A stretch of DNA of 43,715 nucleotides. Source: Candidatus Zhuqueibacterota bacterium (GTDB lineage: Bacteria; Zhuqueibacterota; Zhuqueibacteria; Zhuqueibacterales; Zhuqueibacteraceae). Location of the stretch: positions 1-43,715 of the forward strand of contig JAKEEU010000229.1 of NCBI GenBank assembly GCA_022616415.1. The letters are read 5' to 3'. Positions 33,595-40,088 of this stretch are shown here, piece by piece (position 1 is the first letter of the stretch; each line of letters opens with the position of its first letter). The position numbers and the translations under genes were made by a program. Below the pieces are notes generated by a model. The model worked only from the letters and a program-made list of their open reading frames with translations, was not told the DNA's origin and searched no databases.

Positions 33595-34944
33595 ATGCAA
33601 ACCCTATTTGTCTTCGGCATCTGTTGTCTTTTTTTTGCCAACACCGCCTTCGCCTCCGAAGCCGGCGGCCACGCCGACCCGGTTGCGCCGGTTTTGTTGG
33701 CGTTAGTCGTTATCCTTGTCGTTGCCAAAGCCGGCAGCGAGATTTTTGAGCGCCTCGGCCAGCCCGCGGTGCTCGGCGAGCTGCTCGGCGGCGTCGTGCT
33801 CGGCAACTTGATTCTGCTCAATCCCGCGTGGAATTTTTTCGAACCGCTGCGCGTCGCCCATATTGAAGAACATTGGGCCGTGGTGATCGATAGCTTGGCG
33901 CGAATCGGCGTCATTATTTTGCTCTTCGAGGTCGGTTTGGAATCGACCGTGCAGGGCATGATGAAAGTCGGGGCCTCGTCATTATGGGTCGCCGTGTTGG
34001 GTGTGATTGCACCGTTTTTCTTGGGTTTTGGCGTGAGCTGGCTTTTTATCAAAGAGCTGCCGGCTGAGCTCGTGGCCATCGTGCCGGCGGATTTCAGCTT
34101 GAATTACGTTCACCTGTTCATCGGCGCCGTGCTTTGCGCCACCAGCGTCGGCATCACGGCGCGCGTGTTCAAAGACCTCGGCAAGTTGCAAAAGAAAGAA
34201 GCGCAAATCATTCTCGGCGCTGCGGTGATCGACGACGTGCTGGGATTGATCATTCTCGCCGTGGTTTCCGGCATCATTACGGCCGCCGAGCTTGGCCAAC
34301 CGTTGGCCATCGGCGCGTTGCTCCGCCTGATCGGCGTGGCGATTCTTTTTCTCGGCTTGGCTTTATTGCTCGGCGTTTATCTCGTCCCCAAAATCATGAA
34401 GCAATTGGCAAAATTGCGCACTGCAGGCATGATGCTGATTTCCGCGCTGCTCTTTGCTTTCGCGTTGTCGTATCTCGCCAACGCTGCCGGACTCGCGGCC
34501 ATCGTCGGCGCCTTCGCCGCCGGATTGATTCTGGAGGAGGTGCATTTCCGCGGTTTTCGTGAGGAGATCCATATCGAGCAGCTTCTTAAACCCATCGCTA
34601 CATTTCTGGTACCGATCTTTTTCGTGCTGATGGGCATTCAAGTCCGGCTGGAAACCTTTGCCGATCTCTCGGTGCTCGGCGTCGCCGCCGGTCTGACCAT
34701 CGCCGCGATCATCGGCAAACAAGTTTGCGGCTTCGGCGTCGTGGAAAAAGGCCTGGATCGCATCACCGTCGGCGTCGGCATGATTCCCCGCGGCGAAGTC
34801 GGGCTTATCTTCGCCAGCATCGGCAAAGGCTTGAAAGTCATCGACGACGCCACCTTCTCCGCTGTGGTGATCATGGTAATCGTGACGACGCTGGTGACGC
34901 CGCCGGTTCTGAAGGTCACGCTGGCGCGAGGGGAGAAAAAATGA
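33595..34944 (+). CDS. CPA2-family cation:proton antiporter
   Basis: This 449-residue protein begins with a signal-like segment (about 1-22) and then about twelve helices. The LGQPAVLGELLGGVVLGN start of the antiporter core and the VIDSLARIGVIILLFEVGLE helix are typical of CPA2/KefB-NapA proteins. The proton-binding acidic pair is in the AAVIDDVLGLI helix, which suggests an electrogenic antiporter such as NapA. AAGLAAIVGAFAAGLILEE and IPRGEVGLIFASIGKG follow. No TrkA-N domain is attached. It probably exchanges sodium or potassium for protons; which ion cannot be told. A strong AAGGAAAGG site fixes the start. Confidence 0.9.
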   Translation: MQTLFVFGICCLFFANTAFASEAGGHADPVAPVLLALVVILVVAKAGSEIFERLGQPAVLGELLGGVVLGNLILLNPAWNFFEPLRVAHIEEHWAVVIDSLARIGVIILLFEVGLESTVQGMMKVGASSLWVAVLGVIAPFFLGFGVSWLFIKELPAELVAIVPADFSLNYVHLFIGAVLCATSVGITARVFKDLGKLQKKEAQIILGAAVIDDVLGLIILAVVSGIITAAELGQPLAIGALLRLIGVAILFLGLALLLGVYLVPKIMKQLAKLRTAGMMLISALLFAFALSYLANAAGLAAIVGAFAAGLILEEVHFRGFREEIHIEQLLKPIATFLVPIFFVLMGIQVRLETFADLSVLGVAAGLTIAAIIGKQVCGFGVVEKGLDRITVGVGMIPRGEVGLIFASIGKGLKVIDDATFSAVVIMVIVTTLVTPPVLKVTLARGEKK

Positions 34945-35000
34945 AAGTCCGCCATCAGCTTGTTTTGTCATATTCCGAAAAACTCAAACGCAAGAATTGA
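34941..35000 (+). pseudogene. 19-codon copy of the 5' end of the acetamidase-like gene
   Basis: An ATG overlapping the antiporter stop opens a 19-codon frame, MKVRHQLVLSY... then stop. Its first 33 bases match 36019-36051 at about 29-30 positions, where the same start MKARHQLFLS opens the acetamidase-like protein. It is best seen as a leftover duplicated gene start, with the agmatinase gene now between the two copies. A leader peptide is an alternative. Confidence 0.55.
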
Positions 35001-35002
35001 TC

Positions 35003-35902
35003 ATGGCCAGCGAGCGAACCATAGTTCCCTTTGCCGGTTGCTTCACCGCCGATCCCGAAAAGCAAACCCCGCTCGTGTTTGCCGGCTTGCCGGACGACTC
35101 GCAATCATCATTTCGCCGCGGCAGCGCGCAAGGCCCGCAGCGTATTCGTTTGGCTTATGACGGCAATTGCTACAACGCCACCACCGAATCCGGCGCTGAT
35201 CTCACTGGTGCAGTTGCCGATCTGGGCGATTTGCCATCCAAAAGCACGTGGAAATTAACGGCGCGGTCATATCAAGAATTTGCGGCCTGGCTTTTTCAAA
35301 TCGGCAAAATCCCGTTCTTTGCCGGCGGCGACCACGCCGTGACGGTGCCGATCATCGCCGCGCTGGTTGAAATCGGCGAGCCTGTTCATATCATCCAAAT
35401 CGATGCGCATCCCGATCTTTATTTGGAGTACGAGGGTAATCGCGATTCACATGCCTGTACGATTTCACGCGCGCTGGAAATGCGTCATGTCGCCTCGGTC
35501 ACACAGCTCGGCATTCGCACGCTGAATCAAGCGCAAATGCCGCAGCTCGAACGTTATCGCAAACACGTCCATCTTTTTCACGCACGCGATTTGCCCGGTG
35601 AATTGCCGCTTCTGCCGCACATTTCCCCAGGCGCGCCGGTTTATCTCACTGTCGATCTCGATGGTTTCGACCCTGCTTACGCGCCTGGCGTATCGCATCC
35701 GGTTCCCGGCGGTTTGACGCCAAGGCAAGTGCTCAACTTCATTCAAAACGCGCAATGGAAATTAGTCGGCATGGATGTGGTGGAAATCAATGTGGATTTG
35801 GATGTCAATGATCAAACGGCGATCCTTGCGGCGAGGCTGTTGCATGAAGCGATGGGATTTGCTGCAAAACAGTTCATGCCGAAAAAATTTTTCAACGGAT
35901 AA
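35003..35902 (+). CDS. speB: agmatinase/arginase-family ureohydrolase
   Basis: Starting at the ATG at 35003 gives 299 residues (an in-frame TTG at 34997 is less likely). The manganese-binding motifs are complete: GGDH (108-111), DAHPD (134-138), SHA (149-151), DLDGFDP (218-224) and a late Glu in VVEIN. FAGLPDDSQSSFRRGSAQGP is the usual N-terminal strand and loop. The family hydrolyses agmatine, arginine or related guanidines to urea and an amine; the VSHPVPGGLTP loop fits agmatinases best. The substrate is not certain. The last codons and the stop lie in the left arm of a hairpin repeat (35893-35968). Confidence 0.88.
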   Translation: MASERTIVPFAGCFTADPEKQTPLVFAGLPDDSQSSFRRGSAQGPQRIRLAYDGNCYNATTESGADLTGAVADLGDLPSKSTWKLTARSYQEFAAWLFQIGKIPFFAGGDHAVTVPIIAALVEIGEPVHIIQIDAHPDLYLEYEGNRDSHACTISRALEMRHVASVTQLGIRTLNQAQMPQLERYRKHVHLFHARDLPGELPLLPHISPGAPVYLTVDLDGFDPAYAPGVSHPVPGGLTPRQVLNFIQNAQWKLVGMDVVEINVDLDVNDQTAILAARLLHEAMGFAAKQFMPKKFFNG

Positions 35903-35968
35903 AAGCTGCCAACGGATTTAAATTAAAGATGGATTTGTTTTCATCCGGTGGTCGTTTTTTATCCGTTG
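35893..35968. repeat. CCAACGGAT hairpin family, copy 3
   Basis: The outer arms CAACGGATAAAA (35893-35904) and a TTTTATCCGTTG arm (35957-35968) pair perfectly. Inner CCACCGGAT-like arms pair around an AT-rich loop. The left arm supplies the last codons and the TAA of the agmatinase gene. The two-step layout matches the other copies, though the inner sequence has diverged. Confidence 0.7.
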
Positions 35969-36018
35969 GCAGTTTAGTTGAATAATTTCACGCAATCCAA
36001 ATTTCGCGGAGGAAAGGA

Positions 36019-36993
36019 ATGAAAGCTCGCCATCAGCTTTTTTTGTCATGTTTGATCATTTTATTGTTTCCGCACCTCGTCGTCTCCCAAGACACCATTC
36101 GCTTCACTCCCACAGTCGGCTATCAAGCCTTCAAAGTGCGCGAGCCGGTTTTGCGCTTGAAGCCCGGACAGGTGCTTGTCAGCGAAACGTTGATGGGTGG
36201 TTATTACACCGAAGAAGGCGGCGCATGGCCCGGCGAAGTTGGCCCGATTTATATCGAAGGCGCGACGCCGAAAGATCAGCTCGTCGTCAAGCTGCTGAAA
36301 GTTCGGCCCAATCGTGATCTGGCGCCGGCCCGCGTCAATCCCAACTTTGGTGGCCTCGCCAGCGACGTGCGTGTGCGCATGCTGAATCCGCCGATACCGG
36401 ACATTCGTTTTCTCTGGCGGCTCGACCGCAGGCGCAACCTCGGCGTGCTTGAATTGCCCAAAAGCCGCCTCGGGAAAATCGAAGCGCCGCTTGCCCCCAT
36501 GCTCGGCCGCGTCGCCGTCGCGCCAAAGAACGAAGAATCATTCCCCGGCCTGTGGCCCGGCGATTTCGGCGGCAACATGGACGCACCGGAAATTCGCGAA
36601 GGCGTCACCGTGTATCTACCGATCTTTCACGAAGGCGCGTATTTCTATTTCGGCGACGGCCACGCATTGCAAGGCCACGGCGAAATCGCCGGCACCGGCC
36701 TCGAAGCGACAATGGACGTGATCCTACAATTCGACCTCATCAAAAACAAACCCATCGACTGGCCGCGCATCGAAGACGAGAGCTACATCATGGTTGCCGG
36801 CAGCGGCCGCCCGCTCATCGACGCCTTCCGTTTGGCGCACGTCGAATTGGTTGAGTGGCTCGAACAAGATTATGGCTTCGACCGCTGGGAAGCGTATCAA
36901 GTGCTCTCGCAAATCGGCACGAGCACCGTCGCCAATATCGTCGATCCGCAATACACGGTGGTGGCGAAATTTCCAAAGAAATTTTTACCGTAA
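36019..36993 (+). CDS. secreted acetamidase/formamidase-family protein
   Basis: This 324-residue protein has a signal peptide (about 1-23, ending HLVVSQ). Family motifs are VGPIYIEGATPKDQLVVKLL near residue 75, NFGGLASD, PGLWPGDFGGNMDAPEI, GVTVYLPIFHEGAYFYFGDG with HALQGHGEIAGTGLEATMDV following, and ESYIMVAGSGRPL. These are the core of FmdA/AmdA amidases, which release ammonia from formamide or acetamide. Most relatives are cytoplasmic, so a secreted form is unusual, although some exist. The GGAGG site just upstream supports the start. Its first 33 bases are duplicated at 34941. Confidence 0.85.
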   Translation: MKARHQLFLSCLIILLFPHLVVSQDTIRFTPTVGYQAFKVREPVLRLKPGQVLVSETLMGGYYTEEGGAWPGEVGPIYIEGATPKDQLVVKLLKVRPNRDLAPARVNPNFGGLASDVRVRMLNPPIPDIRFLWRLDRRRNLGVLELPKSRLGKIEAPLAPMLGRVAVAPKNEESFPGLWPGDFGGNMDAPEIREGVTVYLPIFHEGAYFYFGDGHALQGHGEIAGTGLEATMDVILQFDLIKNKPIDWPRIEDESYIMVAGSGRPLIDAFRLAHVELVEWLEQDYGFDRWEAYQVLSQIGTSTVANIVDPQYTVVAKFPKKFLP

Positions 36994-36994
36994 C

Positions 36995-37011
36995 CCAGTC
37001 GGCCCGACTGG
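36995..37011. repeat. tight palindrome after the acetamidase-like gene
   Basis: CCAGTCGG/C/CCGACTGG is a perfect 8-base inverted repeat with a one-base centre, directly after the stop. It has no T-run, so it may be a REP-like motif or a protein-binding site. Confidence 0.5.
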
Positions 37012-37067
37012 ATTGAATTGACGGAAAAGCAGAGAGCCAAGTAAAATCAGATTAGCGCGGAGAAAGA

Positions 37068-38084
37068 ATGGAGCCGATTACAGAAAATTTTTTGGAAGAA
37101 TATTTGCGGCCGCAGACTCGTATGCCGAGAGCGAAGGCCGTCAAATGGACGCAGCAAGTGTCGAAAGAGTTCGAGCAAGCCTTCCCCGTAATCTATAAAG
37201 CCTATGTTTCCAGCTTGGCGCCGATACAGCATCAAAATCCGTTATTCGCGCAATTAGCCTTCGAGCTTGGCATGATGATGTTCGATGCCTACCGGGCTTT
37301 TTATGGCGGCTTTTTACAGGTCGAACGCGAAGGGCTTTGGGATGAAATGGTTAAAAGAATGGCGCAAATAACCCCCAAGGCTTCGAGTGGAGTCGGCATT
37401 GCGCACGCCACGGAAATAATGCGCCGTTTCGTGAAACAAGATTCCCTGATCGCCTTGTGCATGCTCAAAGTTGAGGCATTTGTATACCTCCATCCGGAAG
37501 CCAAACCGTCTTACACGGAGGTTTTTGCCTGCTTAACCGTGCTCGCCACCGTGTTGAATAAGCTGGTGGAATTGCCTAAAAAAGAAATAAAACCTGTTCC
37601 CAAGAGTTATATGAAAAAATATGAGCTGAAGCATTCCGAGGCTTCGGCTGCTGAACGCAAAAAACGGACGGCGCAGATTAAAGCGAAATTTTGTCGATTC
37701 TTCCCTGAGCTTTTCGCAAATTTTTCGCGCGCCGTGAAGGTTTTCGCCGAAACCGATGAGGGCACGGCCGAGCTGGCGCTCGAGCTCGGCATGGAAATGT
37801 TTGATATTTATTTGGATTATTATGGCGGGTTCTCCCGGCCGGAGCATAAAAAACTATGGGAAGAGCAAGGCGTCAATCTTTTTCCGGTCTTTCTGGCCTA
37901 TCGCCCGAAAAGCGGCTTCAGTAGAAAACAGCAAAAAACGATGCTGAATCAATTCATCCGGCAAGACCCTTTGATTACTTATTTTACCAAACGGATAGAG
38001 CATTTTATCAAGGTTCAGCCGCAAAGCGGCAGCTTGTTCACGATTCTGATTCTTTTGGCGGCGGGCTTGGATGAGTTGGTGTGA
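37068..38084 (+). CDS. unknown protein made of two repeated helical halves
   Basis: I do not recognise this 338-residue protein. It has no signal peptide or obvious membrane helix. It is built of two similar halves joined by a charged linker (about 170-205). LAFELGMMMFDAYRAFYGGF (63-82) matches LALELGMEMFDIYLDYYGGF (236-255). RRFVKQDSLI with its following LxxxVLNKLV (119-167) matches NQFIRQDPLI with its following AAGLDELV (294-338). The offset between halves is about 173 residues. Each half would be alpha-helical. The YYGGF turn and the Q-D pair look conserved between the halves. The AGCGCGGAGAAAG upstream holds a ribosome site. Confidence 0.75.
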   Translation: MEPITENFLEEYLRPQTRMPRAKAVKWTQQVSKEFEQAFPVIYKAYVSSLAPIQHQNPLFAQLAFELGMMMFDAYRAFYGGFLQVEREGLWDEMVKRMAQITPKASSGVGIAHATEIMRRFVKQDSLIALCMLKVEAFVYLHPEAKPSYTEVFACLTVLATVLNKLVELPKKEIKPVPKSYMKKYELKHSEASAAERKKRTAQIKAKFCRFFPELFANFSRAVKVFAETDEGTAELALELGMEMFDIYLDYYGGFSRPEHKKLWEEQGVNLFPVFLAYRPKSGFSRKQQKTMLNQFIRQDPLITYFTKRIEHFIKVQPQSGSLFTILILLAAGLDELV

Positions 38085-38135
38085 TGAGAGGCGAATCATT
38101 TTGCATTATTTTCAGGTCACGACCAAGGAGGCACA

Positions 38136-39089
38136 ATGAAATCTTTGCCTTTTTCCGCGTTCCTGTTTTTCGGTTTCGCGATCAGTGGCTTCGGCAACCA
38201 TGCGACGGCGCAGAACCAAGCTTTGCAAACCCCCGAAGCTTATTCGCTTTTCAAAGAGCCGCTCCACCGTTTTGCGCTCGCTCCGGCAGAAAAAGCCAAA
38301 CTCGATTCAAATTTGGCGATAGCTCAAGCCGAGTACGATAAGAATCCCACTGATCCCGAGCGCATTATCTGGCTGGGCCGACGACTCGCGTATTTGTGGC
38401 GATACCGCGATGCCATTGAAGTTTACTCCAAAGGCATTGCGCTGCACCCGAACTACGCCAAGCTCTATCGCCATCGCGGCCATCGTTATATCACGGTTCG
38501 CGAATTTGACAAGGCCATTGCCGATCTGGAAAAAGCCGCCAAGCTCATTCGCGGCGTGCCTGACGAGATCGAGCCGGATGGCGCACCGAACCAGTACAAC
38601 ATTCCGACCAGCACCTCGCACTCCAATATCTGGTATCATCTCGGCCTCGCCTATTATCTCAAAGGCGATTTCAAGAACGCTCTGCGCTGTTATCAGGAGT
38701 GCATGAAATTTTCCAAAATCAACGACGACATGCTCTGCGCCACGAGTGACTGGCTGTACATGACGTATCGCCGGCTCGGTCGCGTGGATGAAGCGAAAAA
38801 AGTTCTGGAGCCGATTCACGAGAACATGAAAATTCTCGAAAACTTTTCTTATCACAAGCGTTTGTTGATGTACAAAGGCGTGATCGCGCCGGACTCATTG
38901 CTTGATGCTAAAAATGCAACCGATCTCGACATTGCCACACAAGGCTACGGCGTGGGAAATTGGTATTTTTACAACGGGCAAGTTGACAAAGCGAAGGAGA
39001 TTTTTGAGCGGGTGATCAAAGGGAAATATTGGGCGGCGTTCGGCTATATTGCGTCGGAAGCGGAGTTGAAAAAAATGAAAAAAAGATAA
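38136..39089 (+). CDS. secreted TPR-repeat protein
   Basis: This 317-residue protein has a signal peptide (1-25, ending HATAQ) and an AAGGAGG site before the ATG. The tetratricopeptide repeats are at RIIWLGRRLAYLWRYRDAIE, LHPNYAKLYRHRGHRYITVR followed by EFDKAIADLEKAAK, and SNIWYHLGLAYYLKGDFKNA. A later AATQGYGVGNWYFYNGQVDK-like repeat closes the array. It is probably periplasmic and binds partner proteins; nothing shows an enzyme site. It follows the duplicated-helix protein by 51 bases on the same strand and may be read with it. Confidence 0.85.
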   Translation: MKSLPFSAFLFFGFAISGFGNHATAQNQALQTPEAYSLFKEPLHRFALAPAEKAKLDSNLAIAQAEYDKNPTDPERIIWLGRRLAYLWRYRDAIEVYSKGIALHPNYAKLYRHRGHRYITVREFDKAIADLEKAAKLIRGVPDEIEPDGAPNQYNIPTSTSHSNIWYHLGLAYYLKGDFKNALRCYQECMKFSKINDDMLCATSDWLYMTYRRLGRVDEAKKVLEPIHENMKILENFSYHKRLLMYKGVIAPDSLLDAKNATDLDIATQGYGVGNWYFYNGQVDKAKEIFERVIKGKYWAAFGYIASEAELKKMKKR

Positions 39090-39125
39090 AAAAGCTAAAA
39101 AAGAAAAGGAGCCAAAAAGCAAGGC

Positions 39126-39371
39126 TCAGGCTGGCAATGCCTTCAGTGGCAGTACTTTATCAGTGCTCAACACTTTGGCCGAATACGCGATAGCGGTCTG
39201 AATATCTTCGCGCTTTAATCTGGGATAATCAGACAGAATTTCGTCGAATGAAATGTTTTGGGATAACTTTTTCAAAATAATCTCAACCGTGATCCGTGTG
39301 CCCTTGATGACTGGCTTGCCCAGCATGACTTGAGGATTGAGTTCGATACGGTCTGAAAGTGAATTAGTCAT
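39126..39371 (-). CDS. DUF433-family antitoxin-like protein
   Basis: This 81-residue protein has the DUF433 core: DRIELNPQVMLGKPVIKGTR (positions 7-26), then ITVEIILKKLSQ, FDEILSDYPRLKREDIQTAI and AYSAKVL. The family has a winged-helix-like DNA-binding fold and often acts as an antitoxin for a PIN-domain toxin encoded just downstream, which is absent here. Its start overlaps the stop of the DUF3368 fragment by 4 bases. It may have been linked to a different toxin, now lost, or serve the remnants of the UPF0175/DUF3368 locus. Confidence 0.88.
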   Translation of the reverse strand: MTNSLSDRIELNPQVMLGKPVIKGTRITVEIILKKLSQNISFDEILSDYPRLKREDIQTAIAYSAKVLSTDKVLPLKALPA

Positions 39372-39598
39372 GATTTTATTGAGGGACCAAGTTTACTCAC
39401 TGGCGGCACGTAGCAATTTCTCGTAGGTGGATCAGCGATCCAGAAATGGGCGTCGCGGCGTAACTTATCCATCTCTACCTTCAATGAGGGAATCACCCCT
39501 TGCTTTTTGGCATTGAGCAGGACGCCTATAATGCCAGTTTTGGTGAGGCCGTACTCTTCCGCAATTAGCCGGCCTTCAAACTCATCAAGCAAAATCAA
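39368..39598 (-). pseudogene. DUF3368 (PIN-like toxin) gene, 5' half missing
   Basis: The 76 residues match only the C-terminal half of DUF3368 proteins: LDEFEGRLIAEEYGLTKTGI then IGVLLNAKKQGVIPSLKVEM and DALRxxxxFWI-like DKLRRDAHFWIAD. Full-length members have about 150-160 residues with an N-terminal part carrying the first catalytic Asp. Upstream in this frame a stop lies within 25 bases of the first codon, and only 32 bases separate it from the UPF0175 gene. So the toxin has lost its first half and is probably inactive. Confidence 0.8.
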
Positions 39599-39630
39599 TG
39601 ATGGCCAAATTCATGAGTGGTGAAGTATTG

Positions 39631-39912
39631 CTAACGACCATTTCCCTTCCCCGCGAGGTTGGCAAAGGCAAGGTCCTCCTCCAAATCCTTTTCTGAATAA
39701 TGCCGAGCGATTCTGCGTTTGGCCAACTCTTCGGCAAATTCCCAACGCGACACTTGCGCCAGTTTTGCAGACTTGCCGAAGGAGAGCAGCCACTCTTCGT
39801 ACAGATGCACCGCTAGTTCCAGTCGCAAGCGCGCGGCGAGTTCTGTTTCAGGAATTTTTAAAGCGCTTTTGACCTCGGCGGGAATAGCGATTGTCAATTC
39901 TTCTGTTGCCAT
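39631..39912 (-). CDS. UPF0175-family antitoxin-like protein
   Basis: From the ATG at 39912 (GGAG six bases before it) the protein has 93 residues. The stretch ELTIAIPAEVKSALKIPETE and the ELAVHLYEEWLLSFGKSAKL ribbon-helix segment are typical of UPF0175, and SRWEFAEELAKRRIARHYSE is the family's C-terminal motif. UPF0175 proteins are encoded just before DUF3368 toxins and act as their antitoxins, as the order here shows. Here the toxin part is truncated. A promoter-like TTGTCA-17-TAAAAA pair lies upstream on the minus strand near 39950-39980. Confidence 0.87.
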   Translation of the reverse strand: MATEELTIAIPAEVKSALKIPETELAARLRLELAVHLYEEWLLSFGKSAKLAQVSRWEFAEELAKRRIARHYSEKDLEEDLAFANLAGKGNGR

Positions 39913-40088
39913 AGTATTCTCCAAATTCTCCATTGCAATTTACAAAAACCTCTGCTTTTTTACAAGGCTATTTTCAGCTTGACAAAAAAAGTCTGCCTGG
40001 CACTTAAAATTCTTCAGCAATTCTTTGTTGCATTTCTCGGCATTTTGTGCTAACTTGCCGAAAACGAAGACGCGAGAGGAGGAAGAAT

